64,000 nucleotides of DNA from Chrysomallon squamiferum (taxonomy: Eukaryota > Mollusca > Gastropoda > Neomphalida > Peltospiridae), in assembly GCA_012295275.1 (NCBI GenBank), contig CM022665.1, forward strand, positions 18,810,650-18,874,649, given 5' to 3'. The number at the start of each line of letters is the position of its first letter. Position 1 is the first letter of the stretch. The notes beneath the pieces are model-generated. The model searched no databases, had not been told where the DNA came from, and saw only the letters and a list, made by a program, of their open reading frames with translations. The position numbers were made by a program, and so were the translations under genes. Positions 43,276-55,300 of this stretch are shown here, piece after piece.

Positions 43276-44233
43276 CATAAATCAATAAATCTGCAAGATG
43301 TAAATTTTAGTTTTGTATCTACAAAAAATTATAAAAGTCGTGAAACATTTCGTTATTTATTGTTCAATAATATTCACAGAAGACATGAAATCGTCTCTCA
43401 GATTGACCTCTGAGCTTGTTCAGTGATCCCTGAGGCTGTGTAATGTGCAGTTTATTGGTTGTTTGGCTAATTCAGTTGCACAAATTAGCATATCCAAGAC
43501 ACCTGCCATGATATCGTAAACCAAGCAGATAAAAAGTTAAAGAAGATAAAATTAATTGTAACCTTTGAGTAAATTTTACTTGTACATTTTATTATATAAT
43601 TTGTGTTCTTTCTTATTTTGTTTCTAATGAAACAAAACAAATTTGTTGGTGTGAGCTTCATAGACAGAACAGTGACTGCAAAAGTAACAAATTTTATTTG
43701 TATGGGCTAATTAAAAACTGAAGATTCTGAATAAATATACATTAAGGAAAAGAAAAAAAAAAATGTATATTTTTTTTAAATTAATTTAACTATTATATCT
43801 TCTAAAGTGCTGGGTTATATAAATTGTGTTAATGAATGTTAATTTTGTTCATGTCGCAGTTTTATTTTATCAGGAAAGTACTGACATTTTTTTATTTATT
43901 TTTTTATTTTTTTTATTTTATGTTTTAAATGTATATGTATGTTGTTGTATAAATAATGAATTGTCTGTTTTAGGGAAAAAAATGTTTTAGAATTAGACAA
44001 TATCCTCAGTCCATTCTCACCAACGAGAATTCCCCTTACCCCACCCGTTGTACTTACTGTTACTGCCACCCTGGTTCTTTTAGCTTCATTCATGAGTTGT
44101 GAGCAAGGTATGAAGCGGAACACTTTGCCTTGGGATCACTGTGAGAAATGTGACATTTTGTAATAGATTGATTAATATAGTGAACGTGTCCTTTGTTTCA
44201 AATTTAAATCTCGGTGTTAATACCTGACAGGGC

Positions 44234-44278
44234 CAGGTGTGACAAACACGCAATCGTGTATTTGATTTGTCTCACCTG
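44234..44278. promoter_or_regulatory. Palindromic element with T-box-like half sites
   Basis: CAGGTGTGACAAA is answered 20 bp later by TTTGTCTCACCTG, a nearly perfect inverted repeat, and inside it ACACG and CGTGT pair around CAAT. AGGTGTGA is the Brachyury/T-box half site, and CAGGTG/CACCTG are also E-boxes. Seen directly; any role is inferred. Confidence 0.4.
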
Positions 44279-44566
44279 AGTAACTGCGAGTTTTATTGCA
44301 AGTAATTTGACAGAATATTAATCCAAAAAAGAAGGTTTTATGAAATGTTTTGACATGTTAAATATTATCTAGTAGCACTGCTTAAAAAGTTACTTTGTTT
44401 ATTTTTTATTTTTATTTTTTTGTAAAAAAAAAAAAAAAAAATAACAACAACAATAATAGTAATGCATGCATTATTTTTAAGGTTACTGATATTTTTATAA
44501 CCAAAAAGTAAAATAAAATCGCGATCAAGTTAATGTCCATTGAACATAGATACACACGTATTTAAA

Positions 44567-44569
44567 CAC

Positions 44570-44611
<42 letters not shown>
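44567..44611. repeat. (AC)n microsatellite
   Basis: About 22 AC units. Confidence 0.95.
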
Positions 44612-44613
<2 letters not shown>

Positions 44614-44819
44614 TATACAAACAAACCAAGCACGCAGCTTTTTTATTTTAAAAACTTTCTTCTTGCTCAACAACATTAATAATAAAAATAACAATAAATA
44701 AATAAATCCACATCAAAATAAAAACACGCCCATTAAAATGACGATATAAAAAATAGATATACATATATATATCCCTTACCTTCAAAACAAATAACTGTAT
44801 CAAACTATGATATCTGTCC

Positions 44820-45240
44820 TATCAAATATTGCGCCGATTAACAACCTATGTGACTTTATTAAGTGCATAGACGCCTCGGAACAATAACTCGACGATTTCT
44901 CCAGCGGTGGCCACCCCAAGACGGTTTAAAGTGCTGTGATATAAAGTGATTATTAACTCGATATTGCCGGCAATTATCTGGATCTGCGAGATATCTCATT
45001 AAATGACATTCTCGCACGCGAGACTCCATTTTTCTCGTGTGTAATGAGGCCCGATAAATCAGCTATGGGGGAAGGATGGCACAGGCAACCCCAGTGCTAA
45101 CCTCATACGTCACAATGGAAAAATTTAGGTCTGATATCTCTTGGAGGTAGATTTTTATTGTCATTCTCTCTTCTCTAAGTTCCAGTGGTGGCCTCCATGT
45201 GTCTCCTGCATCGACCAAAGCAAAGAAAAAATACATTCTT
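44820..45240. promoter_or_regulatory. Candidate conserved non-coding element between formin and gremlin
   Basis: Less AT-rich and CpG-bearing DNA without simple repeats or an open frame, in a window where most non-coding DNA is simple. It contains homeodomain-type words (ATTAAATGA, TGTAATGAG), CCAGCGGTGG (44901) and CCAGTGGTGGCCTCC (45182), the latter matching 62559-62573 except at one base. In vertebrates, gremlin enhancers lie in and next to formin, which makes this location meaningful. The call rests on composition only. Confidence 0.4.
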
Positions 45241-47331
45241 TATATAAAAATTATGTTTATCCATATGGAGATAATTAATGCTGACGTTCCTAAAGTGAAA
45301 AATATTTTAACACACGATCAGGATTTGGACGATCAATTTAATCTGTTCTGACCATCCTAATTCTGAATCGGAATTAAACTGTCGTTAACGCTGCTAACAA
45401 AAATCATTACTTCCAGTTGAGATAAACGTTTGGCGTTTCTAGGATAATTTCAGAGAATACTCAGCTTCTGATATTTCCGTTATCTAAAGGCTTCTGTAAC
45501 AGAGGTATTCCTGTTTTACAGTGACTAATGAAATAATTAAATAGTTAATGAAATAATTAGCTCCGCCGGTCTTTGTATAGATCTGCAGCCATAAATCTAA
45601 TGATAACAAAGTGTTAAAAAATGTCCTTCATTATTGTATGATTTTAAACATACACACCGCAAAGGTCTGTCGTAACAACACTGAATTATAGTTAATCAGA
45701 CTGAATAGTCTTTTCATACTCAAATTAAAGAAGAATTCTTTCAGTATTCTACCAATGGTGATTAGTTAGAGCATTAAGACGTCCAAAGTAAAGTTATATA
45801 GTTAATATCTTCTTTCTTTTTGATGAAGGTTTACGGTGTGAAATAATCTAAATTTAATATATTTTTTTTTTTCTTTCAAAATAAATGACAATGATGGGAC
45901 GTTAGCCATTTTATACAGGATCTTTGCTAAAAACGTTGTTGAGATGTCCAAACTGACTGTACGTTTCAACAATAAATTAGAAGCAAGGGATAAAAAAAAT
46001 CAGAAACAATATACGATAATGCTAATCTAAAATAACTGTTTTCGAATACTACTATCTATTATGTAATTAATATGCCTTATATGTTTTCCATCTTCTTTTA
46101 ATGTGACTTAAATTAGTGACTGAACCTATTCTAAGTCTCCAGAAGTTATTGTAATGAACAAAAATGTATCGTGTTTTATGTAATCTTTCTAAAAGATAAA
46201 ACTGAAGTGCAATTTAGAGGGATTTTTAAATGGTTTCAAAATATTTTATAAACTTGTGATTTGTTGTTTTAGTGACAGTATGATACAGAAACTTTGGGAA
46301 GTGAATGTCACTGGATTTGTGTAATTATAAATATTTTGTTGTCATGTTGTGTGAGCACTTTGTGTTTTCTGTATCAGTTGCCTATATGGGGTTTGTTTAT
46401 TAAAAAGATTTACTCGGTCTTTTTTCTTTCTTTTCTATTTTTCACATTTCTATTTACGAAATTATATCAACATAAAATGGGGACATCTGAACCTCCAACA
46501 TCATCAGCAGGCTGTTCTGTTACTGTCGTAATTTATTATTACCAAACAAAGTAGGTAAAGAGAAACAAAACAGTAACTTGACAGTATGTACCATGAATTA
46601 AAGGTTAACGCACCTGTCACTAAAGATAGATTTAAAATATTAAATACAAGATACAAAAACAGTCTATTTCATTGATTTATTTATCGACTTTCAGTGTAAC
46701 AACACGAAACAGAACGATATATACTAACATAAATATAATACCAATAAAGTAGCCAATAAAAAGGCTAATGTAATCAAGATAAATGCACAACCACATCCTT
46801 GTTACAGCCATTTGTATGTCACGTACTCCTCAGAGTCCATGCCTTTTATTGATCTTTTTGATCTACTTTTAACACCACACCCAGAACTGTTCCAAACGTC
46901 ATCTACCTTACGACAGAATAACTGTAATAAAATGTAAGCAAAAAAATAAATATTTGAAAATTTAAAAGACACTTTTGCATTGCAAGTGACAGCGTTGATA
47001 ATTTTTTACTTAGCATTTTTATTTTGTTTTATTTTATTTTATTTATTTATTATTTTGCTTTAATATCACCTATAGATTAAATGTACAACGTCCCATGAAA
47101 TTATCTTAAGAAAACAAGCAAAACAAGAACTGTCATGCTTATTTCACTTAATGTTTGTGAATTAAAGATATCCTGTAACTAACAAACAAATGACCTATAA
47201 ATACACACTGTATCTTACCAGTTATTGTTTTATTTGTAGCTAGCGATCAATCTTTGCCTAAAAGGAAGTATATTGTAAAAGTATATGTATTCGTGAAATT
47301 ACACGAGTGTTAATCTTTTCAACTGCAGACA

Positions 47332-47339
47332 TGACGTCA
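47332..47339. promoter_or_regulatory. Full palindromic CRE (TGACGTCA)
   Basis: Second perfect CREB/ATF site in the window, in the same ATGACGTCATTT context as the one at 205-212. Confidence 0.3.
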
Positions 47340-48479
47340 TTTCGTATAGAGAAAACTAATATAGCGACGTTTATTTATTTATGAAATAAATACTCTGTCT
47401 ACTTTATTATTAGCAAAGAATGGTTGACATAAACAGATAAAACAATAATTGTGTAGTATATAAGATGCAATTAGACCTTTGTTTTTAACCTTGGAGGCAT
47501 ACTTTTAAGCCAACAAACCATTGAAATGTCGATCCTCATATAATATATATGTTTCCATAACTTAAATATCTTAAAGACCCACTTTCATTATATTATTTTC
47601 AAGTATCCATTTGTATTTTAACAAATGTGCTAGTAAACATTTCGGGTGTCATTCGGAACAGTATAATCTGAATGGTATACATTATTTTCTTGCAAACGTC
47701 GCTGTATGTAAAACGATACCGCACAGCGTCCGTGTATTTCTCTAACTATATACAGATATATATATATGATCAAACAAGATTTACTTACATTTCTATCAAT
47801 AAATACACGAAATATAAACATCATCGAGTAATAATATCTAACAGTTTTCAATTTATCTTGCTAAGAAATATTACAATTTTAAAGTAAGAGGTGTTTCAGA
47901 AATAATCATAACAAATCTCAGGAATTTCGCCTAGCATTTAAGCCAAATAAACTAATTTTATTTTATTTTAATTTATTTTATTTTATTTATTTATTATATA
48001 TTTTTTTTCTAGATTCAACTGATTGGTTTTATTTATATAAAGGTTTATCACAGAGAAGAAAGAATATTTCAGGACATCTAGAGTTAATTTCAAAGATTGG
48101 ATAATCTCTTCCACAAATACAATTCGCATACAAACGTTAAAAAAGGAAAAACAGTTCACGTTTTACCTCTTTCATTGAAAAATATTAAGAATAAAACATT
48201 ATCTAAAAAGCCACAGTTTTATGTTTTCTTTCTATTTTTAATCATGATCATCTACGGAACTCCTCTCTAGGGGATCTGAACTTTCTACGTGTTTCACAGG
48301 TTAAAGATTACGAACTTTACAAATAACTATACCAACAAGTTGTATCACACTACGTAAAATAAATAATAAAGTTGAAATGCTCGTTTTTCAACATTTCTCA
48401 TTTTAACATAAAGAGTTAAAAAAAAAAAAAAAAAAAATATTAAGTACATTAAAACAACTTGCAGACGAAGAAGAATATA

Positions 48480-49037
48480 AAAGAATAACAAGTTCGTGTA
48501 GCATCAGTGCTTTAGAAACAACAATAATCTTCGCACCGATCGTATTGCTTTAATATCATCGTTTTTTTCCAGAGAGTGTCCCTTTAATTCTAGCCTCTTC
48601 ACCGAGACTGTGGAAACGCATGTCATTGGGTTTGTGTAATCTGAACAAATCTTGCCGTCTGCTGTTATGAAGACTTCGCGCTCACTGTGTCAGTGTCTTC
48701 TGTGTGTGTGGGCAACGAGGATCAACGAAGGACAAAGCATCTAGCGATACAAGGCTAATCCGAGTCTCTCGTTTCAATACAACAGTCGTAGGAAATCGCC
48801 GTATTAAGAAGGCTACACGTTGTTATAACAAGAGCTGGAATTGTCTCCGCATAGTTTGATAAGTATGCAGTGATATATCTCATTACATTTATAAGCCACA
48901 CTTGACTCCGTATTCAGTTTATACCCTATCTGAATGGCGGCAATGGCTCGCTCGAGCCCTTTTTGGCGCCAAACAGTGAACTAGCGTCATTATAGCTCTT
49001 ATTTATTAGCCGCCGAAACGTACTATAAGACATTAAG
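48480..49037 (+). promoter_or_regulatory. CpG-bearing promoter-like block 3' of gremlin
   Basis: Clearly richer in G, C and CpG than its surroundings. It has the perfect 12-bp palindrome TTTGGCGCCAAA (about 48961, E2F type), GGCGGCAATGG (about 48934), and ends at AAGATGGCG (YY1 type) around the ATG at 49038. This combination is typical of housekeeping promoters. Alternatively the block is the gremlin 3'UTR or a conserved regulatory element. Confidence 0.4.
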
Positions 49038-49109
49038 ATGGCGTCGGTTGCTACTACAAGTAGTGAGACGCAACCACGGGCGCCAAGTCGTATAACTTGT
49101 GTCTTCAAG
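49038..49109 (+). CDS. Possible first coding exon of an unknown + strand gene
   Basis: An ATG in strong context (A at -3, G at +4, inside a YY1-type AAGATGGCG) opens 24 codons, beginning MASVATTSSETQPRAPSR, and ends TTCAAG directly before the donor GTAAAC, phase 0. The upstream block has promoter features (E2F palindrome, CpG). I do not recognise the protein and found no second exon in the window, so it would need a long first intron containing gremlin on the other strand. Without splicing the frame stops at about 49215. It may be chance, or the antisense of a gremlin 3'UTR. Confidence 0.3.
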
Positions 49110-49351
49110 GTAAACACAGAACATAGATTGACGATCATGCTAATTGCAATCCCTCGCCTGCGTCTGCAGATTCCTGGCAAAAATACAACAAAAAGTTTGA
49201 AACTGCTATTTCCTTAGAAAATGTCAATAACTTTCGTCAACACATAAACCCTGAGATTCCTTGTAATGTTTGATATGCATCAACTAAATCCTTAAAAAAA
49301 AAAAAAATGTATTACTTTTTCGTTTATTTTTGTTTTTATTTTACAAAAGTT

Positions 49352-49900
49352 TTATGGATATCCAACATTCTGTGCCATACACCGACATTTCTTAATACCT
49401 TGTACCCGTTTTCTTTTGAATCTCATTCCTTTTTTTCCAGGACACTTAAGCGTCACCAAAATCCACCGAAAATGTCTTGGTTTGCAGAATCCACAGGACA
49501 TAAACGCCGCTGGTCTGTCGTCCTTTTTGTCCGATTTTGGAATAAAGAACGAATTACACTGACCATAGCAGAAATTGTTGAGAACTGTTGTACGCAAACA
49601 ACCTTTTTCCTTAATTACTTGTTTCAGCGGCTGAGTTTTACACCATTCTTTTCGAAGGTAAGTTTTTTTCGTGATAACAACCGCATTTCGACTGCCGCGA
49701 ATTACCGATCTATGGCGTCTGCCACCAAAGTTGTGAACAACTGACTTTGTCGACGTTGTGGAATTCAGCGGGAGTTTCGGAACGTTGGCTTGTCTGTTAC
49801 GATGATGCCTTCTTTTGCCATCCGTGAAACCAGGAACCAAAGCGAAGACAACTAGTAGAGCTAGCACCCAATGACCTACTGATCGCCAGTTAATCCACAT
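49352..49900 (-). CDS. GREM: Gremlin, DAN-family BMP antagonist
   Basis: A secreted antagonist that binds BMP2/4/7-type ligands outside the cell. The 182-residue length is close to vertebrate GREM1 (184). Residues 1-27 are a signal peptide with the hydrophobic core WVLALLVVFALV. A basic, low-complexity linker follows with one N-glycosylation motif (NST, 46-48). The DAN cystine knot spans about 87-174 with cysteines at 87, 101, 111, 115, 136, 139, 153, 172 and 174; YLRKEWCKTQPLKQ and CYGQCNSFFIP are gremlin signatures. All coding sequence is in one exon. The ATG lies one base after the acceptor TCTCTTCTTTCAG, as in vertebrate gremlins whose second exon holds the whole CDS. A frame continues upstream into a microsatellite, but that is intron. 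It is convergent with formin. Confidence 0.95.
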   Translation of the reverse strand: MWINWRSVGHWVLALLVVFALVPGFTDGKRRHHRNRQANVPKLPLNSTTSTKSVVHNFGGRRHRSVIRGSRNAVVITKKTYLRKEWCKTQPLKQVIKEKGCLRTTVLNNFCYGQCNSFFIPKSDKKDDRPAAFMSCGFCKPRHFRWILVTLKCPGKKGMRFKRKRVQGIKKCRCMAQNVGYP

Positions 49901-49944
49901 GCTGAAAGAAGAGAGAAATATTGTATTATAATTAAGCACGTATA

Positions 49945-50053
<109 letters not shown>

Positions 50054-50439
50054 CTGAAAACAATAGAGCATTATCATCTGTGGACTCAAAACAAATAATA
50101 ATAAAATATAAAAATACAGGTAGCGCCTGCCCTCACTGTTAACTGATAACCGACAGTTTTTCTATTCCTTATAATACAATTAAAATTTATCTTAAAAGTT
50201 GTCTCCACCACAAATGTCAGTGTCCCCTTGTTTCTGAAATCCTGCATCCGCCCCTTATTATAAGTAAGATTACAATAAATTCACGCAGCACCATTTGGCT
50301 TCGGTAAGACACTTAAAATATCTCTTCGATAAAAGAAATATAACTGGCTTCATTTTTTTTTTTTTTTTTTAACTTACCTAAACAAAATCCCAAATTACAG
50401 AAATTTCCATTAATTTTATTACGACGAGTAAGAATGGTG

Positions 50440-50474
<35 letters not shown>
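50440..50474. repeat. (ATT)n microsatellite
   Basis: About 11 to 12 units. Confidence 0.95.
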
Positions 50475-51319
50475 CCGTATAGGATCAAACAAAATACAGT
50501 AGTATTACTATGGCAAAGATGCTTAGAACTATTTGACAGTACTAATCACCGCCGCCTATCCAGCCTTCTAGCTACACCTACTAACATCCAACCTTGTATG
50601 ACAGTCCAGTCTCGCAGAGAATGGTTTTACACTGTGATGTGTTGCTCAACTAACTAACGCTAACTAGCACTGCAAGACACTATATTGACGTTTTTGTGAT
50701 GACGAGCTCCTGTACAATATAATGTATCACTCAAGCCCCCGAGTCATCAAGTCATGATAGGTTTATGGAATAATCTAATACCCGACGAAAACATTTTAAC
50801 AAGTTGAGGTACGTTAACAAAAAGAAAATATATTAATAATCGAACAGCAGAGAGCAATTTAGTTTAATTTAATTTATAATAATAATAGTAACGATAACAT
50901 TAACAATAACAATAACAATGACAACAACAACAACAATAACAATAATAACAGGTTAATTAATTATATTTCCCATGTTAAAAAAACCTAAATATATATTCTA
51001 GCAGTCGGAGCATAATTCACTAAATGTTTGATTAATTTAATTATCATGTTTACTTTCTTAATGTTTTACCTTTCATATATATTTATATATATATACACAC
51101 ACACATATATGCATACATATAAATTCATTGTACACTAAAGACATTTTATAATTACTTCTTTATAATACATGTATTTATATATTTTAAGTACATTTAAAAA
51201 AAATTATTATTATTTATTATTTATAATTTATTATTATTATTATTAAAGTATTAATTACCAGCAACTACCTTTTTTCATTACATGATAACATATACGAAAC
51301 AACTACCTTAATACCTTAC

Positions 51320-51720
51320 CTCAAAATACAGACAATTTATGATATCTTCAAATGAAATAAGTTAACATAAAATCCGACTAGTTTTTGTAAAGCTGCTAGA
51401 AAAAGTTCCGGGTTCAGACGCATGGTTTTGCGATGAAAGAAAACACCTTTACTTTACACGCTTTGAAATCCATTCTGAATTCGTTCCTCCCACCAGATAG
51501 CGAGTCAGAATAACTGGCCAAATAAATCTGTTACTATTGGTGGAGAAGTTAGCGAGAGTATCCAAATAGATTTTTACTGAGATCTTTTGGCGCCGAGAGT
51601 ATAGGTGAGTATAGATTTGTATCCCAAGTGGTCGCAACTCCTGGACACACGCCAAAAGTCGGGTTTGTCAAGGACAAGCGAGTTGGTACACTGTGGTAGT
51701 GGTGTGCATCTCTGAGTTCT
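51320..51720 (-). promoter_or_regulatory. GREM: Candidate gremlin 5'UTR exon or promoter
   Basis: A less AT-rich block with CpG, a CCAAT word on the gremlin strand (CCACCAATAGTAAC) and TGGCGCCGAGAGTAT (51590), the last resembling TGGCGCCGAGTAT at 62508. A good - strand donor, GAG before GTAAGG, lies at its gremlin-proximal end. A 68-codon - strand frame runs through it but has no recognisable protein features. Confidence 0.35.
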
Positions 51721-51761
51721 GGGTATGTCTTTGTGTGTGTGTTCGTGCGTGCATGGGTGGG

Positions 51762-51764
<3 letters not shown>

Positions 51765-51808
<44 letters not shown>
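51765..51808. repeat. (TG)n microsatellite
   Basis: About 22 units, embedded in a longer TG-rich stretch beginning near 51730. Confidence 0.95.
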
Positions 51809-51810
<2 letters not shown>

Positions 51811-52356
51811 AGGAGGATACGGGTTTTCTAGAAAACTGGGAGAGGTCGCAGTTGTTTTTACAGTGTGATGTAACTTGCAGTATGAAGAGTTTTAGTGTGT
51901 AATTGTAGAAAGTAACAGATCAGTAAAAACAAAGGGGGTAGGCGTGCCACGTACGCATCCCACACAGTTTTGTGTAAGGATGTACGTGTTCACTTAGTAA
52001 TGAAATACGAAAGTGTTTGGTATTTGACGTGAAATACCTACGTCCTTTTCTGAGATTTTTATTTTTCATTAGCTTTATATCTATCTAATCTATCCATCTC
52101 TCTTTGTTTATATATCTATCTCTCTATATTTTAAAAAGAATGATTTAATTTCTGAGAAGAATTTTCACTATCATGTTAATAAACCCAACAGAAAACAGAA
52201 CATGCCAAATGCCTATCAAGAATAATAAAATAATTATTAAAATCGTACGAACAAAGGACGCAGTGTTCTGTTTGTTACAATATAGGAATTTATGAATGCA
52301 TTTTTTTGTGTTTTTGTACGTAAAGATTTATATGGAGGTGTTGCTAAGCTTACGCC

Positions 52357-52387
<31 letters not shown>

Positions 52388-55300
52388 TTTAAATCTAGAG
52401 TACTGGAAGTTAATTTGAAATGTTTCTTTGTCTCAAAATATGCCTGTGAAAACTTCATACGGTTCACATCGTGGAAGAATTTTTACTTTTTTTTTTACAC
52501 ATCCACGGACGGACCTCGAGAGATTGTGGGGAGTGCGTACGTATCCCTCGCACGCCCACTTTGTAAGTATGTGTGTATACATATATCTGAGCTACACAGA
52601 GAGCGAGAGAAAGTGATAGGGGAATGTGAATTTCCAACTTACAAAGAATTCATCTATCAGGAAGTTTATATCCACTCAGCTATACTAGTGTCTGGATCAG
52701 TGTGTTTATTTATTTCAGATTTTATCTGTACACACTAACAAGTAAAAAGCTTTCTTTTACGAAAATTACATCTGAAGTGACATAAACAAGAAACAACGGC
52801 TTAAACACGGAGCCCAGGGAGGCACATGCTGTTATGAGTTTGTTTGCATCAGCAACTTCCAGCTCACGACAACCGACAAGTTTTGAAATGTTTCACACTA
52901 AGTAATGACAGTGTATATCACAGGTGAGCAAAAAATGTGAAGTTATCTGTGATATGCATCCCATGCAGAGAATAACTGATATAGATATATAATCATATTA
53001 AGAACGCTTTGATTTATTACACCCCCTCGTAGATATTCGCAGGTCACATGACAGTACCAATGAATTCTGAAGTGTCCGCGATTATCCAACATTACCAATA
53101 CAGTTTTGCTTTCGACACACACACACGCTCGCGCGCGCACGCACACAAATACATACATACAGAGAGACATATAGAAAGAAAGACAGATAGATAAAGCGAC
53201 AAAGTGACAGATAAACAGATACATGCATGCGCGCGTACATATATATAAACATACATACATAGAGATAGGTAGGCAGATATATACATAAGTATTTATGCAC
53301 ACATACATATACTTATATAGATACAGACACTTATAAAATTACATTAATTTCACTGTTATTTTCTTTGATTCCTTCAGTAAATCGTTCTACTTGAGATATT
53401 TGTAACAGACCAAAGAGAACACACACACACACACAAAAATAATAATAATAATAATCATGAAAATAGTCTCCCTGGATTTCTCCCTTTTAAAACATTAACA
53501 TCTTTCCTATACGAAGTTCAAAACAGACGTTGAAAGTGACTGGAAGACGTTTACGGCCTTATATTTGAGTGTTGAATTCAAATCAAAGTTTTTAAAAACT
53601 GTTGGTTCCAATAAAGCTTATCACAAAATAATTATAATAATATCCGGTTACGAAAAGAAGTTAGCAAAACACGAAAGCGTGATACGGTGTATTAATAAGA
53701 CCACCCGTTAAGACAGACTTGTAATCGAGTCGCAAGTTAACAGTTTTCAATGACCGAGGAGGTAATGTTTTTATGTCACGAATTTAAAATAAGGATCTTA
53801 ACTTAGAGCATAACATTTGTCAATGAGAAACGTAATTTACTTGTTTTAAGAAAATGTAAAGCGTTTTATTTATTTTATTCTATTATGTATCTGATTCAGT
53901 TCGCTGGTATTCTGGCGTGTATCCGATTCAGTTTGCTACTCCTGTAATTTAATAAAATCATGGTTAAACAGCTAATTTTGTTTTTAATTTTCATTGTAAT
54001 AAAACCTTGGTTAAATTTCTAATCTATTAATGTTGTCCTTATTTCCTCATCGAGCACAGACCGTATTAACTAAATTTCAAATTCAGTAATGTCAATCCCT
54101 TGTTATTAATCTGAATGTGCATTTCCTTTTTAATCTTCAACTGATGTATGAACCTTTTCTTTAGCAATTCCATTTAAAACACACTGGAATACTTACTTGA
54201 CTAATATCATTGTCTTCACTTCTTTATTCTTTTCACACCATGTTTCCTACGTCATCTTGAGAGTTTACACGTGCAGCATGTGTCCATGACGATATCTGTT
54301 AATATGTTCCAGGAATGTTAAGCTTATCTAGTCCTATTCTTCTTTACAATTTAACATATTTCTTGAAAAAATAAAGTTAAAATTATTGCAATTTTTCAGG
54401 CTTCTTTTGTTGTTTTTTAAAAAAAAATAAAAAATTAAAACTGTGATGAATAAATTAATGAAGAAAAAGTAGAAGATCTGATTAATCAGTAAATCGTTAC
54501 TGTGGTAGGTCTGTCTGCCTGACAGGTAAAGAGAAACTCTTAACACGCCTTACTGAAGGAGAGCGTTAACAGGTGGGCGTAACTCTAATCTAGCTGAGAG
54601 AGACTCGAACTAACTACAAAATAATTCTTTTCATCCCCTTCCTGTTACTAGCAGGTACATGCAATTGTTGGGAAATCAGCAACACCTTTTGAAACATCTC
54701 TGTACGTGCAATACACTCTGTATCCTAAACTCTCTGTCAGTTGTAACAGGAAGAGAATACTAGCGATCTAAGAAAAGCTTTCATAACGTAACAGCCTTTC
54801 TACGTTCAGGACTATCTTTTTTTTTATTAAAATAAATGCTTATTCTTTTACTTACTGGTAGTGGTTTTTTTTTTTTTTTTTTTTTTTTTTTCTTGAGATA
54901 TTTGAAAATCAGCATATTATTTCTAGAATCCTTCTCATTTGATGGCCATTTTGATTGAAATAAAAAAAAAATTATACATAGATGCAATGCTTCGTACAAT
55001 ACCAATATAACGGGCCCTCGGGCCATAAACAAAAATATTTTGGATATTGTCCTTCATCACAGCTACATTGTTTCTAAAAATGAAATAAACTGCATCGATA
55101 TCAGTATTGTATTAGCAGTTAAAACAGTGACCGCGGGAGAAAAAATAATACAACGGAAAAGTAGTTTATGACATTTTCATGACAAATATATTTTTATTCC
55201 AGAAATGTAACAGCATAATCGTTACAGTTTTAATATAATTATAAATCATAGACTTATAGATCATGGTTATATCAAAACAATAATTTATAAATTATAATAA

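Larger units (their letters stand above)
38442..48480. other. Formin-gremlin intergenic region
   Basis: About 10 kb between the two convergent genes. It holds CT/CA (39591-39650), ATT (40265-40313), CT (43195-43270) and AC (44567-44611) microsatellites, degenerate tandem arrays at 41060-41280 and 42781-43040, a palindromic element at 44234-44278 and a distinctive unique block at 44820-45240. From about 44.8 kb onward CpG dinucleotides become clearly more frequent than over the formin gene. No protein-coding exon is supported. Confidence 0.6.

Noticed and set aside
43896-44123. 75-codon - strand frame with a compositionally protein-like stretch (TTGGVRGILVGENG)
   Set aside because: No recognised family, no matching exon pair, tail made of low-complexity AT DNA. 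Not enough to call an exon.
49307-49744. 145-codon + strand frame
   Set aside because: Antisense shadow of the gremlin coding exon.
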